Source of the DNA: Paenisporosarcina sp. OV554
Lineage (GTDB): Bacteria > Bacillota > Bacilli > Bacillales_A > Planococcaceae
Length of the DNA: 64,000 nt
Direction of reading: 5' to 3'
Assembly (NCBI RefSeq): GCF_003058165.1
Contig: NZ_QBUC01000001.1
Span: 248,001-312,000 of the forward strand
The notes beneath the pieces were generated by a model. The model made no database searches. It worked only from the letters and a program-made list of their open reading frames with translations, and was not told where the DNA came from. Positions 17,810 through 26,677 of the stretch are shown here, piece by piece (the stretch's first letter is position 1; every line of letters starts with the position of its first letter). The translations under genes and the position numbers were made by a program.

Positions 17810-19675
17810 GTGAGTTCAATCGCACAGAAAAAAGGCTTTGGGGCCACTCTTTGGGACTATTTAACAACAGTCGACCATAAGAAAATTGCCATCCTTTACC
17901 TCGTAACCGGCGGATTTTTCTTTATCGTTGGTGGTATTGAGGCTATGCTTATTCGTATCCAACTTGCAAAACCTGACAATGATTTTGTGAGTGCAGGTTT
18001 ATATAATGAAATTATCACCATGCATGGTACGACCATGATCTTCCTGGCCGCCATGCCACTTATATTCGCATTTATGAACGCCGTTGTCCCACTTCAAATT
18101 GGTGCACGTGACGTAGCATTCCCATTCTTAAACTCTTTAGGTTTCTGGATGTTCTTCTTCGGAGGAATCTTCTTGAACTTATCTTGGTTTTTAGGTGGAG
18201 CTCCTGACGCGGGTTGGACATCTTATGCGTCACTATCATTAGCATCTCCAGGACATGGTATTGACTTTTATGCACTAGGACTACAAATTTCTGGTGGTGG
18301 TACGTTAATTGCCGGAATTAACTTCTTAGTAACAATTATCAACATGCGTGCTCCTGGTATGACCTACATGCGTATGCCATTATTTACATGGTCTACATTT
18401 GTAGCATCTGCATTAATTTTATTTGCTTTCCCTCCTTTAACAGTAGGATTGTTCTTAATGATTTTTGACCGTATGTTTGATGCGAACTTCTTTGATCACA
18501 CAATGGGTGGTAATACAGTCATCTGGGAGCATTTATTCTGGATCTTCGGACATCCTGAAGTATACATTTTGATCTTACCTATGTTTGGTGTTTTCTCTGA
18601 GATTTTTGCGACTTTCTCACGTAAACGTTTATTTGGTTACTCAGCAATGGTCTTTGCAACTGTATTAATCGGTTTCTTAGGTTTCATGGTTTGGGCTCAC
18701 CATATGTTTACAACTGGTCTTGGGGCAACAGCTAACGCAATCTTTGCTGTAGCAACAATGGCTATTGCTGTTCCAACAGGTGTTAAAATCTTTAACTGGT
18801 TGTTAACGATGTGGGGCGGTAGTATTAAATTCACAACAGCTATGTTATATGCTGTTGCATTTATTCCGATGTTCGTAATCGGTGGTGTAACAGGTGTCAT
18901 GCAAGCGTCAGCGCCTCTTGATTACCAATTACATGATTCATACTTCATCGTTGCTCACTTCCATTACGTTATTGTGGGTGGAACAGTGTTAGGTTTATTA
19001 GCTGGCTTGCATTTCTACTGGCCGTTAATGTTTAACACGATGTTAGATGAAACTTTAGGGAAAATCACATTCTGGTTATTCTTAATTGGTTTTAACTTAA
19101 CATTCTTCATCCAACATTTCCTAGGTTTACTAGGTATGCCTCGTCGTGTGTTCACATACGGAGCAGATCAAGGATGGGATTTATTCAACTTAATCAGTTC
19201 ATTTGGTGCCATATTCATGGCAGTAGCAGTAACGATATTATTAATAAATATCGTGAAGACAATTGCACAGAATAAAGCTGTAGGTCGTGATCCTTGGGGC
19301 GATGGTCGAACACTTGAATGGGCTATTCCTCAACCAGTTCCTTTCTACAACTTTAAACAAACACCACTTGTTCGTGGTCTAGATACGTTCTGGATCGAAA
19401 AACAAGAAGGCAATAAAGAAGGTATGACATATGCTGAGCCAGTTGGCGATATTCATATGCCACACAACTCATTTATTCCTTTCGTAATGGCGTTTGGTTT
19501 ATTCGTAGGCGCTTTTGGAGCATTATATAACGGAGAACAAGCATGGGCAGTTCCTGTATTGATTTTAGGATTGCTAATTACGTTTTTATCAATGGGAACA
19601 CGTTCATTGAAAGATGACCTTGGTTACCACATTCACAAAGAAGATTTGATGGATAAAAAAGGGGGTAAACACTAA
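17810..19675 (+). CDS. ctaD: Cytochrome caa3 oxidase subunit I (CtaD)
   Basis: 621 residues with 12 or more membrane helices; the heme a/a3-CuB core that reduces O2 and pumps protons. The HPEVYILI motif (CuB ligand and cross-linked Tyr), AHHMFTTG and HFHYVIVGG with heme ligands are present. GTG start with a perfect AAGGAGG. Stop overlaps the ctaE start by one base (TAATG), giving translational coupling. Codon use is optimised. Confidence 0.96.
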   Translation: MSSIAQKKGFGATLWDYLTTVDHKKIAILYLVTGGFFFIVGGIEAMLIRIQLAKPDNDFVSAGLYNEIITMHGTTMIFLAAMPLIFAFMNAVVPLQIGARDVAFPFLNSLGFWMFFFGGIFLNLSWFLGGAPDAGWTSYASLSLASPGHGIDFYALGLQISGGGTLIAGINFLVTIINMRAPGMTYMRMPLFTWSTFVASALILFAFPPLTVGLFLMIFDRMFDANFFDHTMGGNTVIWEHLFWIFGHPEVYILILPMFGVFSEIFATFSRKRLFGYSAMVFATVLIGFLGFMVWAHHMFTTGLGATANAIFAVATMAIAVPTGVKIFNWLLTMWGGSIKFTTAMLYAVAFIPMFVIGGVTGVMQASAPLDYQLHDSYFIVAHFHYVIVGGTVLGLLAGLHFYWPLMFNTMLDETLGKITFWLFLIGFNLTFFIQHFLGLLGMPRRVFTYGADQGWDLFNLISSFGAIFMAVAVTILLINIVKTIAQNKAVGRDPWGDGRTLEWAIPQPVPFYNFKQTPLVRGLDTFWIEKQEGNKEGMTYAEPVGDIHMPHNSFIPFVMAFGLFVGAFGALYNGEQAWAVPVLILGLLITFLSMGTRSLKDDLGYHIHKEDLMDKKGGKH

Positions 19676-20301
19676 TGGACTTAAATACTAAGTACACCCC
19701 ACAATCTTGGCCGCAACATGCAGAAAACTCGACACTTGAAGGGAAAAACAAATTCGTAGGTTTTTGGCTTTTCCTTGGTGGTGAAACTACTTTATTCGCA
19801 AGCTTGTTTGCCACATACTTGGCTCTTAAAAATAAAGGACCAGAAGGTATGGAATTCACAACGCAAGAATTGTATCAGTTACCACTAGTATTTATTATGA
19901 CGATGTTACTTTTGACATCTTCATTAACAAGCGTATATGCAATGTACCATATGAAAAACTATAATTTTAAAGCGATGCAAGCTTGGTTAATGATTACTGT
20001 TCTTCTTGGAGCTGCTTTCCTTGGATTTGAAATATATGAGTTCAATCATTATGTCCATGAAGGATTTAATTATAGTCAGAGTGCATTTAGTTCTTCCTTC
20101 TTTACATTAGTTGGAACTCACGGATTGCATGTATTAATTGGGCTTGGTTGGTTTATTCTATTAATGCTTCGCAATTCAAAACGCGGTTTAAATCTTTACA
20201 ATGCACCAAAATACTATATTGCTTCACTATACTGGCACTTTATTGACGTCGTGTGGGTATTCATCTTCACGGTAGTCTATTTGATGGGAGTTGCGGGTTA
20301 A
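19675..20301 (+). CDS. ctaE: Cytochrome caa3 oxidase subunit III (CtaE)
   Basis: 208 residues, five membrane helices, with the subunit III features GFWLFLGGETTLFASLFATY and TLVGTHGLHVLIGL, and the final HFIDVVWVFIFTVVYL. Supports the stability of subunit I and proton uptake. Starts within the ctaD stop (TAATG); ctaF starts one base after its stop codon. Confidence 0.94.
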   Translation: MDLNTKYTPQSWPQHAENSTLEGKNKFVGFWLFLGGETTLFASLFATYLALKNKGPEGMEFTTQELYQLPLVFIMTMLLLTSSLTSVYAMYHMKNYNFKAMQAWLMITVLLGAAFLGFEIYEFNHYVHEGFNYSQSAFSSSFFTLVGTHGLHVLIGLGWFILLMLRNSKRGLNLYNAPKYYIASLYWHFIDVVWVFIFTVVYLMGVAG

Positions 20302-20302
20302 T

Positions 20303-20635
20303 ATGGCACACGATGTACAAAATCAAATGAGAACGAAAACTGAGTTCGAATATACCCGTCGCCGTTCTGCAGATGAAATGCGTGGTCAAGTGACAACATT
20401 TGCGATTATGATTTTTTTAACACTAATCGCATTTACAGCAGTGTATGCTGATTTTTCTCCAAATTTAGTCGTACCAATCATTTTGTTATTAGCAGTAATA
20501 CAAGTTATTATGCAATTGTATTACTTCATGCATATGAGCCATAAAGGTCATGAAAATGCAAAATTCTTTTTATTCAGTGGCGCATTTGTAGCATTCCTTA
20601 CTGTATTAACATTCGTCACAATTATTTGGTGGTAA
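20303..20635 (+). CDS. ctaF: Cytochrome caa3 oxidase subunit IV (CtaF)
   Basis: 110 residues with three membrane helices, prokaryotic cytochrome c oxidase subunit IV family (LAVIQVIMQLYYFMHMSHKG). The longer frame from TTG 20291 overlaps ctaE; the ATG at 20303, following GGGAG, is preferred. Last structural gene of the oxidase, followed by a terminator. Confidence 0.9.
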   Translation: MAHDVQNQMRTKTEFEYTRRRSADEMRGQVTTFAIMIFLTLIAFTAVYADFSPNLVVPIILLLAVIQVIMQLYYFMHMSHKGHENAKFFLFSGAFVAFLTVLTFVTIIWW

Positions 20636-20645
20636 ATAAGATTCG

Positions 20646-20686
20646 AAAAGAGCTAGGAAAAGTTAATTTTCCTAGCTCTTTTTTTA
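20646..20686 (+). terminator. Terminator after ctaF
   Basis: AAAAGAGCTAGGAAAA and TTTTCCTAGCTCTTTT form a 16-bp stem with a 5-nt loop and continued T run. Confidence 0.92.
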
Positions 20687-20715
20687 TAGACTTTGTATTG
20701 TTCATAGTTCGTTCA

Positions 20716-20744
20716 TTGATGTTATGGTGATAGAGATTTATAAT
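20716..20744 (+). promoter_or_regulatory. Sigma-A type promoter for ctaG
   Basis: TTGATG (20716-20721) and TATAAT (20739-20744), 17 bp apart, 32 bp before the ctaG start and after the ctaF terminator, so ctaG and the next gene form their own unit. Confidence 0.65.
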
Positions 20745-20776
20745 AGAAGTACTGAAGATAAAAGGAGCGATATTCG

Positions 20777-21691
20777 ATGCCTTTAAGCATATTTGGTTTT
20801 CAAGCATTATGGAGTCCGTTTTTTATAGTTTCCACTCTATTTGTCATAGCTCTTTATTTTTTTATTACGATCAAAAAGCGACATTTGTTTGAAGGAAATG
20901 TATCGTTAACTAAAAAGGAAGCAAGCGCCTTTATCATTGCTGTAGTATTGCTGTATATCGTTAAAGGGTCGCCTGCTGATTTATTAGGACACATTTTATT
21001 TTCTGTCCATATGGCGCAAATGGCATTGCTATTGATGCTAATACCACCATTGCTGATAACAGGCATTCCAATTTGGATATGGAAGGCATTAATTGAAAAT
21101 AGATTCATTAAACCTATGTTTCGTTTTTTCACAAAGCCATTATTAGCATTAATCGTATTTAGTGGTATGTTTTCGATTTATCATATTCCACTCGTTTTTG
21201 ATGTAATCAAGCAAAACGAATGGTATCACATTTTATTTACGCTCCTACTTTTCATATCATCTCTTTTCTTGTGGTGGCCAATTATGAATAAACTACAAGG
21301 AGAACACCAAGTTCATGGCTTAAGTAAAATTGGCTATATTATTGCAAGCGCGATATTAATAACGCCTGCCTGCGCTTTAATTATTTTTTCTAATCACTCC
21401 ATGTATGCTACATATACCAGTGGAGAGGCATGGTTAAAAGCAATGGAACTTTGTGTACCCTCTTCCAAGATGGCAAGTTTGACATTGTCTGGACCCGAAC
21501 TATTTTCAAATATGTCTACAATTGAAGATCAAAGATTAGGTGGAGTTATTATGAAAATTATCCAAGAAGTTATTTACGGAGTAATCTTGGGGATGGTTTT
21601 CTTCCAATGGTATAAGTCTGAACAAGAGAATGCAGATGAGATCACGAATAAAGCGTTATTAGAGCGTCAAGCTTTTGCAGCAAACAAATAA
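20777..21691 (+). CDS. ctaG: Cytochrome oxidase assembly protein CtaG (caa3 type)
   Basis: 304 residues, seven membrane segments, caa3_CtaG family. In B. subtilis CtaG is needed for active caa3 oxidase, probably in copper or cofactor insertion. Seen here: FGFQALWSPFF at the N-terminus, HILFSVHMAQMALLLMLIPPLLI and YHIPLVFDVI. AAAGGAGCG before the ATG. Cotranscribed with the DUF420 gene 38 bp downstream. Confidence 0.9.
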   Translation: MPLSIFGFQALWSPFFIVSTLFVIALYFFITIKKRHLFEGNVSLTKKEASAFIIAVVLLYIVKGSPADLLGHILFSVHMAQMALLLMLIPPLLITGIPIWIWKALIENRFIKPMFRFFTKPLLALIVFSGMFSIYHIPLVFDVIKQNEWYHILFTLLLFISSLFLWWPIMNKLQGEHQVHGLSKIGYIIASAILITPACALIIFSNHSMYATYTSGEAWLKAMELCVPSSKMASLTLSGPELFSNMSTIEDQRLGGVIMKIIQEVIYGVILGMVFFQWYKSEQENADEITNKALLERQAFAANK

Positions 21692-21729
21692 TCAACTTTT
21701 ATTAGTAGAAGAGTGTTAGGAGAAAAAAG

Positions 21730-22191
21730 ATGAGTTCACTATTATTGTCTACAATAAGTACATTTTTTATTGTGTTAAGTGCCGTATTAGTTGCAATTGG
21801 ATGGGCATTAGTTAAAAACAGAAAAATTGAAGCTCACAAAAAGATGATGTTTGCTGCGGCTATTTCCGCTTTAACATTCTTTACTATCTATATTTCACGA
21901 ACATTATTCATTGGAAACACTGCTTTTGGTGGGCCAGATGAATACAAAATCTTTTACACTGTCTTTTTGGTCTTTCATATCATACTAGCTACAACAGGAG
22001 CTGTATTTGGGATTGTAACGATTTGGGCTGGTTATAAAAATAATTTAGCAAGACATCGTAAAATTGGACCAATCACTAGTATCATCTGGTTCTTTACAGC
22101 CATTACAGGGGTAATGGTATATTTATTGCTTTACATTATCTATCAAGGTGGAGAAACAACTTCCGTCTTTAAAGCCATATTAGGATTTTAA
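21730..22191 (+). CDS. DUF420 membrane protein (YozB-like)
   Basis: 153 residues with four membrane helices and conserved His (KIEAHKKMM, FHIILATTGA, ARHRKIG) of the DUF420/YozB family, a relative of CtaM. Staphylococcal CtaM of this family is required for the function of heme-A-containing oxidase. Its place directly after ctaG fits a role in oxidase maturation; that role is inferred here. TTAGGAGAAAA before the ATG. Confidence 0.8.
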   Translation: MSSLLLSTISTFFIVLSAVLVAIGWALVKNRKIEAHKKMMFAAAISALTFFTIYISRTLFIGNTAFGGPDEYKIFYTVFLVFHIILATTGAVFGIVTIWAGYKNNLARHRKIGPITSIIWFFTAITGVMVYLLLYIIYQGGETTSVFKAILGF

Positions 22192-22195
22192 TTAA

Positions 22196-22300
22196 AGGCT
22201 TTTTTAAAACTACATTGTTGTTTATTGTACATTTGCGCTTGTTGCAAATGTACTTTTTCGTTTGTTTTTAATATCGACAGCATTCTTTAACATAGCTACT
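22196..22300. repeat. Short palindromic repeat (minimal form)
   Basis: GTACATTTGC (22227-22236) and GCAAATGTAC (22244-22253) form a perfect 10-bp inverted repeat. The flanks (AAGGCT...TTTAAAAC and TTTTTAATATCGACAGCATTCTTTAAC) recur at 22434-22707 and partly at 23052-23117. It looks like the basic unit from which the longer copies derive. Confidence 0.7.
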
Positions 22301-22303
22301 CTA

Positions 22304-22432
22304 TTGGCTCAATTTAGTAAGGGAATCTGCGACACTCCTGCGGAAAAACGGGCTGGCAAGACCCCGCAGCGAGGAACGAGTAAGGAGGCTTGCCTGTTCG
22401 TCCGCGGAAAGGGAGCCGATTCTCTTTTTATA
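22304..22432. repeat. GC-rich intergenic repeat nested in the cluster
   Basis: This segment has far higher GC than its surroundings: CTGCGACACTCCTGCGGAAA, GACCCCGCAGCGAGGAACGA, CGTCCGCGGAAAGGGAGCC. It resembles a repeat that is widespread in intergenic regions of Bacillaceae and Planococcaceae. GGCTC at 22306 and GAGCC near 22412 mark its ends. It separates two copies of the AT-rich palindrome. Confidence 0.7.
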
Positions 22433-22433
22433 A

Positions 22434-23010
22434 AAGGCTAAGTTAAAGTAAACTATTGCTTATCGTACATTTGCGCTAGCCGCACGTTCTGCATTAGCCA
22501 ACAAGTATGAAAACCACATACTTGTGGGTCTCATTCTTGGGCCCACAGGAAGTGGGTCATGAAGGTGTTGCCACAAAATTTCTCGCATTGCATTTTGCGA
22601 CGAGTAACCGCAGGAGCAGGACGTGGCGTTTTTAACCTTCCTTCCTTAGCATGCTAGGCTCAAATGTACTCTTTCGTTTCTTTTTAATATCAACAGCATT
22701 CTTAAACTTTGCCAAAATAAAAAAAGCGATAGAGGCTGAAATAGCATCTTCGGCCGAACATCTACATAAAAAAACCTTCTATTCTGTAGTAAACCAAATC
22801 AAAATTACTGTGTCCTTCCAGGTTGCAAGGGAGCGAAGGATGCACACTCGACGAAGGATGATCTACAAAAAGAGAGGTGGGCGAGTGACACAGTCACAAG
22901 CCCATCCTCTTTATTCTCTAGAACTTTGTGCAGCAGGTAAAGCGTCCGAAGCGGACTGAAAACCTGTCTTCCTCAATAAATATAATCAAAGTTTCGGTTT
23001 GTAGTTGTAG
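22434..23010. repeat. Dispersed intergenic repeat, copy 2 (expanded)
   Basis: Homologous to 5106-5510 over most of its length, but with an extra block at about 22540-22648 (CACAGGAAGTGGGTCATGAA ... GACGAGTAACCGCAGGAGCA). A relative of this block appears reverse-complemented at 45184-45290 and shortened at 41460-41520. A hairpin at 22837-22908 matches the one in copy 1, with a compensatory base change. The open frame 22651-22959 is not supported as a gene. Confidence 0.8.
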
Positions 23011-23051
23011 TGATAATTATATTGTATTTTACTAAGTTGTTTTGAAAATAA

Positions 23052-23117
23052 AGGCATTGTTAAACGACATTGTCTTTTATCGTACATTTGTTCTTCAATA
23101 TCAACATTCTTTAAATT
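23052..23117. repeat. Fragment of the palindromic repeat
   Basis: AAAGGCATTGTTAAACGACA ... TTTTATCGTACATTTG followed by CTTCAATATCAACATTCTTT matches the two ends of the palindromic unit with the centre deleted. Together with 22196-23010 it fills the gene-free stretch between the DUF420 gene and the permease gene. Confidence 0.6.
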
Positions 23118-23118
23118 A

Positions 23119-23162
23119 AAATTGCCATTCACCAGAGTAAATAAGGTGAATGGCAATTTTTT
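23119..23162. terminator. Terminator of the AI-2E-type permease gene
   Basis: AAAATTGCCATTCACC and GGTGAATGGCAATTTT form a 16-bp stem; T runs on both sides. It serves the minus-strand gene ending at 23161. Confidence 0.9.
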
Positions 23163-24219
23163 ATAATTTGAAATTGGTTTTAATAATGCCAGCTTCTTTT
23201 GCAGTCGTGAAAATAATGACGACGAATGGTCCTATTATTAATCCTAAAAAGCCGAATATTTGTAATCCGATAAACATGGCAATTAAAGTTGCCAGAGGGG
23301 ATAAACCAATCTGTGAACCCATCAGCTTTGGTTCCACTGATCGCCTAATGACAAGTAACACTAATGCTAGTATTGCTAATTTGGTGCCTAAAGCAATGTC
23401 TCCGGTTGCAAATTGGTATAATGACCATGGTCCAACTATTGCGATCGAACCTAAAATAGGAATAATGTCGATAATCCAAATGACAATGGACATGACAATT
23501 GCATATTGAGGAGCGATGAACAATAAGCCAATGAAACTACCAACTAAGATAAATAAGCTAGCTAGCAGTTGGGCTTTCATAAAACCAAATATGACAGAAT
23601 TTAATCGTGACGTCATAAAGCGAACTTTTTCTGCAGTTGCTGGGGTAAAATGTCTAAAGACCATTTTCTTTAAATCTGTTAAATCTAACATAAATAGAAA
23701 CAGCGTTATTATGTATACGATAAAACTGACTAAAAAGTTCGGAATTTCAGTAAGTAGGTTAGTAATACTATCGTAACTTACAAAACCTAAAATCGCTTCT
23801 TGCATAAGTTTCAAAAATTGATCTAATTCTTTTTTGATTGAAGAAACAACTTCAATTGGCATACCTTGTGTAAAACTGAATAATTTACTTTGTATATTCA
23901 TCCACGAAAGTGTCAAGGTATTAAAGTAGTCAGGTGCAATTTTTGTTAATTGTATAATCTGACCGATCAATTGTGTAATAGTAAAATACAAAGTAGCTGT
24001 AGTAAGTAATAAAAATAAAATAAATATTGTTATTACTGCGGGTTTACGGTTCCAATTAAACTTTTGTTTACTCCATTTTACGAGAGGTTCAAGTAAAAAT
24101 GCCGTAATCAAAGCTAATAAAATGGGGACAGCAAGAGGAAGTATAAAGGTAATGAAAAGGATAAGTATTAATATAAGTAAAGCGATAATCAAAAACTTCT
24201 TAGTAATCCACTTGGGCAT
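23161..24219 (-). CDS. AI-2E family (YdbI/YtvI-type) permease
   Basis: 352 residues with a PerM/AI-2E family layout: N-terminal pair of helices, a long amphipathic middle segment, then five helices with the family mark PILGSIAIVGPWSLYQFATGD and PKLMGSQIGLSPLATLIAMFIGLQIFG. Members act as autoinducer exporters or as Na+/H+ antiporters; substrate unknown. The longest frame starts 7 codons upstream, but GAGGTG stands 6 nt before the ATG at 24217-24219. Single-gene unit. Confidence 0.8.
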   Translation of the reverse strand: MPKWITKKFLIIALLILILILFITFILPLAVPILLALITAFLLEPLVKWSKQKFNWNRKPAVITIFILFLLLTTATLYFTITQLIGQIIQLTKIAPDYFNTLTLSWMNIQSKLFSFTQGMPIEVVSSIKKELDQFLKLMQEAILGFVSYDSITNLLTEIPNFLVSFIVYIITLFLFMLDLTDLKKMVFRHFTPATAEKVRFMTSRLNSVIFGFMKAQLLASLFILVGSFIGLLFIAPQYAIVMSIVIWIIDIIPILGSIAIVGPWSLYQFATGDIALGTKLAILALVLLVIRRSVEPKLMGSQIGLSPLATLIAMFIGLQIFGFLGLIIGPFVVIIFTTAKEAGIIKTNFKL

Positions 24220-24287
24220 TCGCAACACCTCTTTTTCCATATGTTATAAGTATAGACAACATTTACACATTTGAAAAGTGATAGAAA

Positions 24288-24320
24288 AAAACGCCGAAGA
24301 AAAAATTCTTCGGCGTTTCA
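24288..24320. terminator. Terminator of ylbA
   Basis: AAACGCCGAAGAA and TTCTTCGGCGTTT form a 13-bp stem with a 4-nt loop. Confidence 0.9.
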
Positions 24321-24321
24321 A

Positions 24322-24687
24322 TTATGCGCGAATTTCAAATGCATTGATATCTGCTTTAACAGCAGTTAGTGTTTGTTGGCAAGATTTCACTAAGTGTTCT
24401 GGGAACACTTCTTGGTCTCCATACTCAACACCATGTGGAAAGTAGTGTTTGCCGACAACAGGTTTCATCAAGGTAATGATCGCATCGTGAGCACCAACGT
24501 CTCCGTCTTTTGTGAAGCCGAAAATACGTAAGTAGAATGTACCTTCTTTGATTTCGTATTTTTTGTCATACGTTACACGTTCGTAGTCCCATTGTCCTTC
24601 ACGAACAAGACCATGATTTAACATAATTTCATCTAATAATTCTAAATCAGCTGCTGTATTTTCAATACCTGTGTTTTCGAAATACAT
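24322..24687 (-). CDS. ylbA: YugN-like family protein YlbA
   Basis: 121 residues, matching the YugN-like family (GQWDYERVTYDKKYE, TFYLRIFG, VGKHYFPHGVEYGDQEVFP). Cytoplasmic; function unknown. The gene opens the ylb region next to the cta genes, as in B. subtilis. AGGAGG before the ATG; own terminator. Confidence 0.85.
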   Translation of the reverse strand: MYFENTGIENTAADLELLDEIMLNHGLVREGQWDYERVTYDKKYEIKEGTFYLRIFGFTKDGDVGAHDAIITLMKPVVGKHYFPHGVEYGDQEVFPEHLVKSCQQTLTAVKADINAFEIRA

Positions 24688-24794
24688 AAAATCGTCCTCC
24701 TTTTACATGCTTAACCTTAAGTCGAGCTTCCATTTTATAATAGTGTAATTTAGCGTTTGTTGCAATGACAACATTGTGTCAATACGTTGTAGAC

Positions 24795-24803
24795 TGATAT
24801 AAT
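24795..24803 (+). promoter_or_regulatory. Extended -10 promoter for ylbC
   Basis: TGATATAAT is an extended -10 with a consensus hexamer. The -35 is weak (TTGTGT, 18-bp spacing). It lies 35 bp before the TTG start. Confidence 0.6.
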
Positions 24804-24837
24804 AGACTCATCATTTATATTACTAGGAGTTGTCATA

Positions 24838-25920
24838 TTGAAGGTATTGGTTAGAATATTAATTTTTTTAGCAATTATTTTAACTGTCATATTTTATTCA
24901 GACCAAACCATTCAAGAAAATGAATTATTAGAAGCTCCAGGTTCAAGGGGACAAGCATTGCCTCAAGAAAACTTGTCGCCACCTTCTGGAGAAGGTACTA
25001 TTCCGCGACCAGAAAAAGGCCTATCCACCTTGGTAGGCCAAAACACAAAAGAAATAATTAATTCATTTGGGGAACCTAATCGGATTGAAGCCTCTGCTTT
25101 TGGTTATGATTGGTGGGTATATAATGACTCCATCACTAATTACATGTTAATAGGTGTCATGAATGATACGATTACTCAAGTATATATTGCTGGGGAAGAT
25201 CTTGATGCTTTTCCTTATCAAGTTGGGCAAACAATCGATGATTTATACCGTTTCACCATAATTGAATCGGAAATCTCAGTGCAATTAGATTCTAGTGTTT
25301 ATACCTTTACTATTAATGATGTAGATATGAAAAATCGATTATTAGTAAAGTTTAATGGACTATATGCACAAATCTATGTGGACGAGGAAGACGGGAAAGT
25401 GGAAGCCATTCGTTTTACGGATCCTCGCACAACCGTTCTCCATCAACCTTATGAAATGACGTATAAAGGGGACTATTTAGCGCCAGATGTCCCTTCTACT
25501 TACGAGCAAAAAGCGATTAACGAATCTAATGAACGTTTATTATTCGACTTAACAAATGTATTTCGTGTGAAACACTCGGTAGATACGGTTGTGGAGGACG
25601 AAGACCTTCATATGGTTGCACGAAAACATAGTGAGGATATGGCCATGGAAAACTATTTTTCTCATGAATCTCCGGATTTTGGAGATTTGGAAAACCGCTT
25701 AGAGGAATCACAAATTGTGTATGAAAGTGCAGCTGAAAACATTGGATCCAATTATTATGATTCTGCTGAAGTTGTGCATGGCTGGTTAAACTCGATGGAT
25801 CATCGAAAAGTATTACTAAAAACCGATTTCACACACTTAGGTGTTGGTACATTTGGCAAATACTATACACAAAACTTTGTAGAGCGAGAAGTACTTAATA
25901 GAAAAAATATTAATGAATAG
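24838..25920 (+). CDS. ylbC: CAP-domain protein YlbC
   Basis: 360 residues. An N-terminal membrane anchor (residues 5-22) is followed by a low-complexity Pro/Gly linker, a CAP-associated domain (about 65-200) and a C-terminal CAP/SCP domain (about 230-350) with HSEDMAMENYFSHESPDFGD and the HGWLNSMDHR motif. CAP domain proteins are typically surface-exposed; a role in spore or envelope biology is suspected for YlbC but not proven. TTG start with AGGAG before it. Its 3' end overlaps the convergent aspartokinase gene by 11 bp. Confidence 0.85.
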   Translation: MKVLVRILIFLAIILTVIFYSDQTIQENELLEAPGSRGQALPQENLSPPSGEGTIPRPEKGLSTLVGQNTKEIINSFGEPNRIEASAFGYDWWVYNDSITNYMLIGVMNDTITQVYIAGEDLDAFPYQVGQTIDDLYRFTIIESEISVQLDSSVYTFTINDVDMKNRLLVKFNGLYAQIYVDEEDGKVEAIRFTDPRTTVLHQPYEMTYKGDYLAPDVPSTYEQKAINESNERLLFDLTNVFRVKHSVDTVVEDEDLHMVARKHSEDMAMENYFSHESPDFGDLENRLEESQIVYESAAENIGSNYYDSAEVVHGWLNSMDHRKVLLKTDFTHLGVGTFGKYYTQNFVEREVLNRKNINE

Positions 25921-26653
25921 CGGAATTTATCCAAGTTCCTTCTTCTGAGGAACCAAAGGGACGAATGTGCAGTGGGACGTGGTGCTTAGCAGCCATGTCA
26001 ACTGCCTTTTTTTGTATGAGCGGATGCTTCGCTGTTTCACATAAATCCTGAAGTTTTTCATATGAAACATGCGATAATTTTTGAACATTTGAAGAACTCT
26101 TAGGGTCATTGGACATAACTCCGGGAACATCTTTATAAAATTCGACAGCACTAGCCTCAAATAATGAAGCTAATAAAATAGCCGTCAAATCACTCCCACC
26201 TCTGCCTAATGTTGTGAAACGGTGGTCTGTCGTAATGCCTTGAAATCCAGGAACGATAACACAGGGGATATGTTGGAGTAATTCTTCAATGGCCTGTTTA
26301 GATGTTTTAATGATTGTAGCATCTCCAAAACGGTCATCTGTGTAAATGCCAGCCTGGACACCATAGGCTAATTGACAAGGGATTTGCTCCTTTAAACACT
26401 CAGCAAATAAAACGGATGATGAAAGCAATTCACCACATATTGCTGCTACATCTTTTGATTCAGGTGCAAATTGGAAAGCATCTGTCAATTGTATAAGAGT
26501 ATCTGTGGAATAAGGATCTCCATGTCTTCCCATTGCGGATACAACTACAATTACCGATTTATATTTGGCTAAGCCTTCTTTAATGTGTTTAATACATATT
26601 TCACGCGATTTTTTATCTTTCATCGCGATGCCTCCAAATTTCTGAACAATCAT
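25910..26653 (-). CDS. Aspartokinase catalytic domain without ACT domains (DapG-like)
   Basis: 247 residues. It resembles the amino-acid-kinase domain of B. subtilis DapG: KFGG at 5-8, VVVSAMGRHGDPYSTD at 36-51, GRGGSD at 150-155, PGVMSNDP near 177-184. It ends exactly where the regulatory ACT domains of normal aspartokinases (about 400 residues) would begin, so feedback control by lysine, threonine or DAP is probably absent. The first loop reads KFGGIAM where the family has KFGGTSV, so activity needs proof. AAGGAG before the ATG. Head-to-head with a meso-DAP-type murE, which suggests a joint job in DAP supply and use. Confidence 0.7.
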   Translation of the reverse strand: MIVQKFGGIAMKDKKSREICIKHIKEGLAKYKSVIVVVSAMGRHGDPYSTDTLIQLTDAFQFAPESKDVAAICGELLSSSVLFAECLKEQIPCQLAYGVQAGIYTDDRFGDATIIKTSKQAIEELLQHIPCVIVPGFQGITTDHRFTTLGRGGSDLTAILLASLFEASAVEFYKDVPGVMSNDPKSSSNVQKLSHVSYEKLQDLCETAKHPLIQKKAVDMAAKHHVPLHIRPFGSSEEGTWINSAIH

Positions 26654-26677
26654 TGAATTCGCTCCTTATTATCATGA

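Noticed and set aside
22651-22959. Open frame of 102 codons in repeat copy 2
   Set aside because: Same reasons; its N-terminal part is in a palindromic AT-rich unit and not shared with copy 1.
23150-23509. 119-codon plus-strand frame opposite the AI-2E-type permease
   Set aside because: It starts in the terminator and mirrors the membrane protein codons; no ribosome site.
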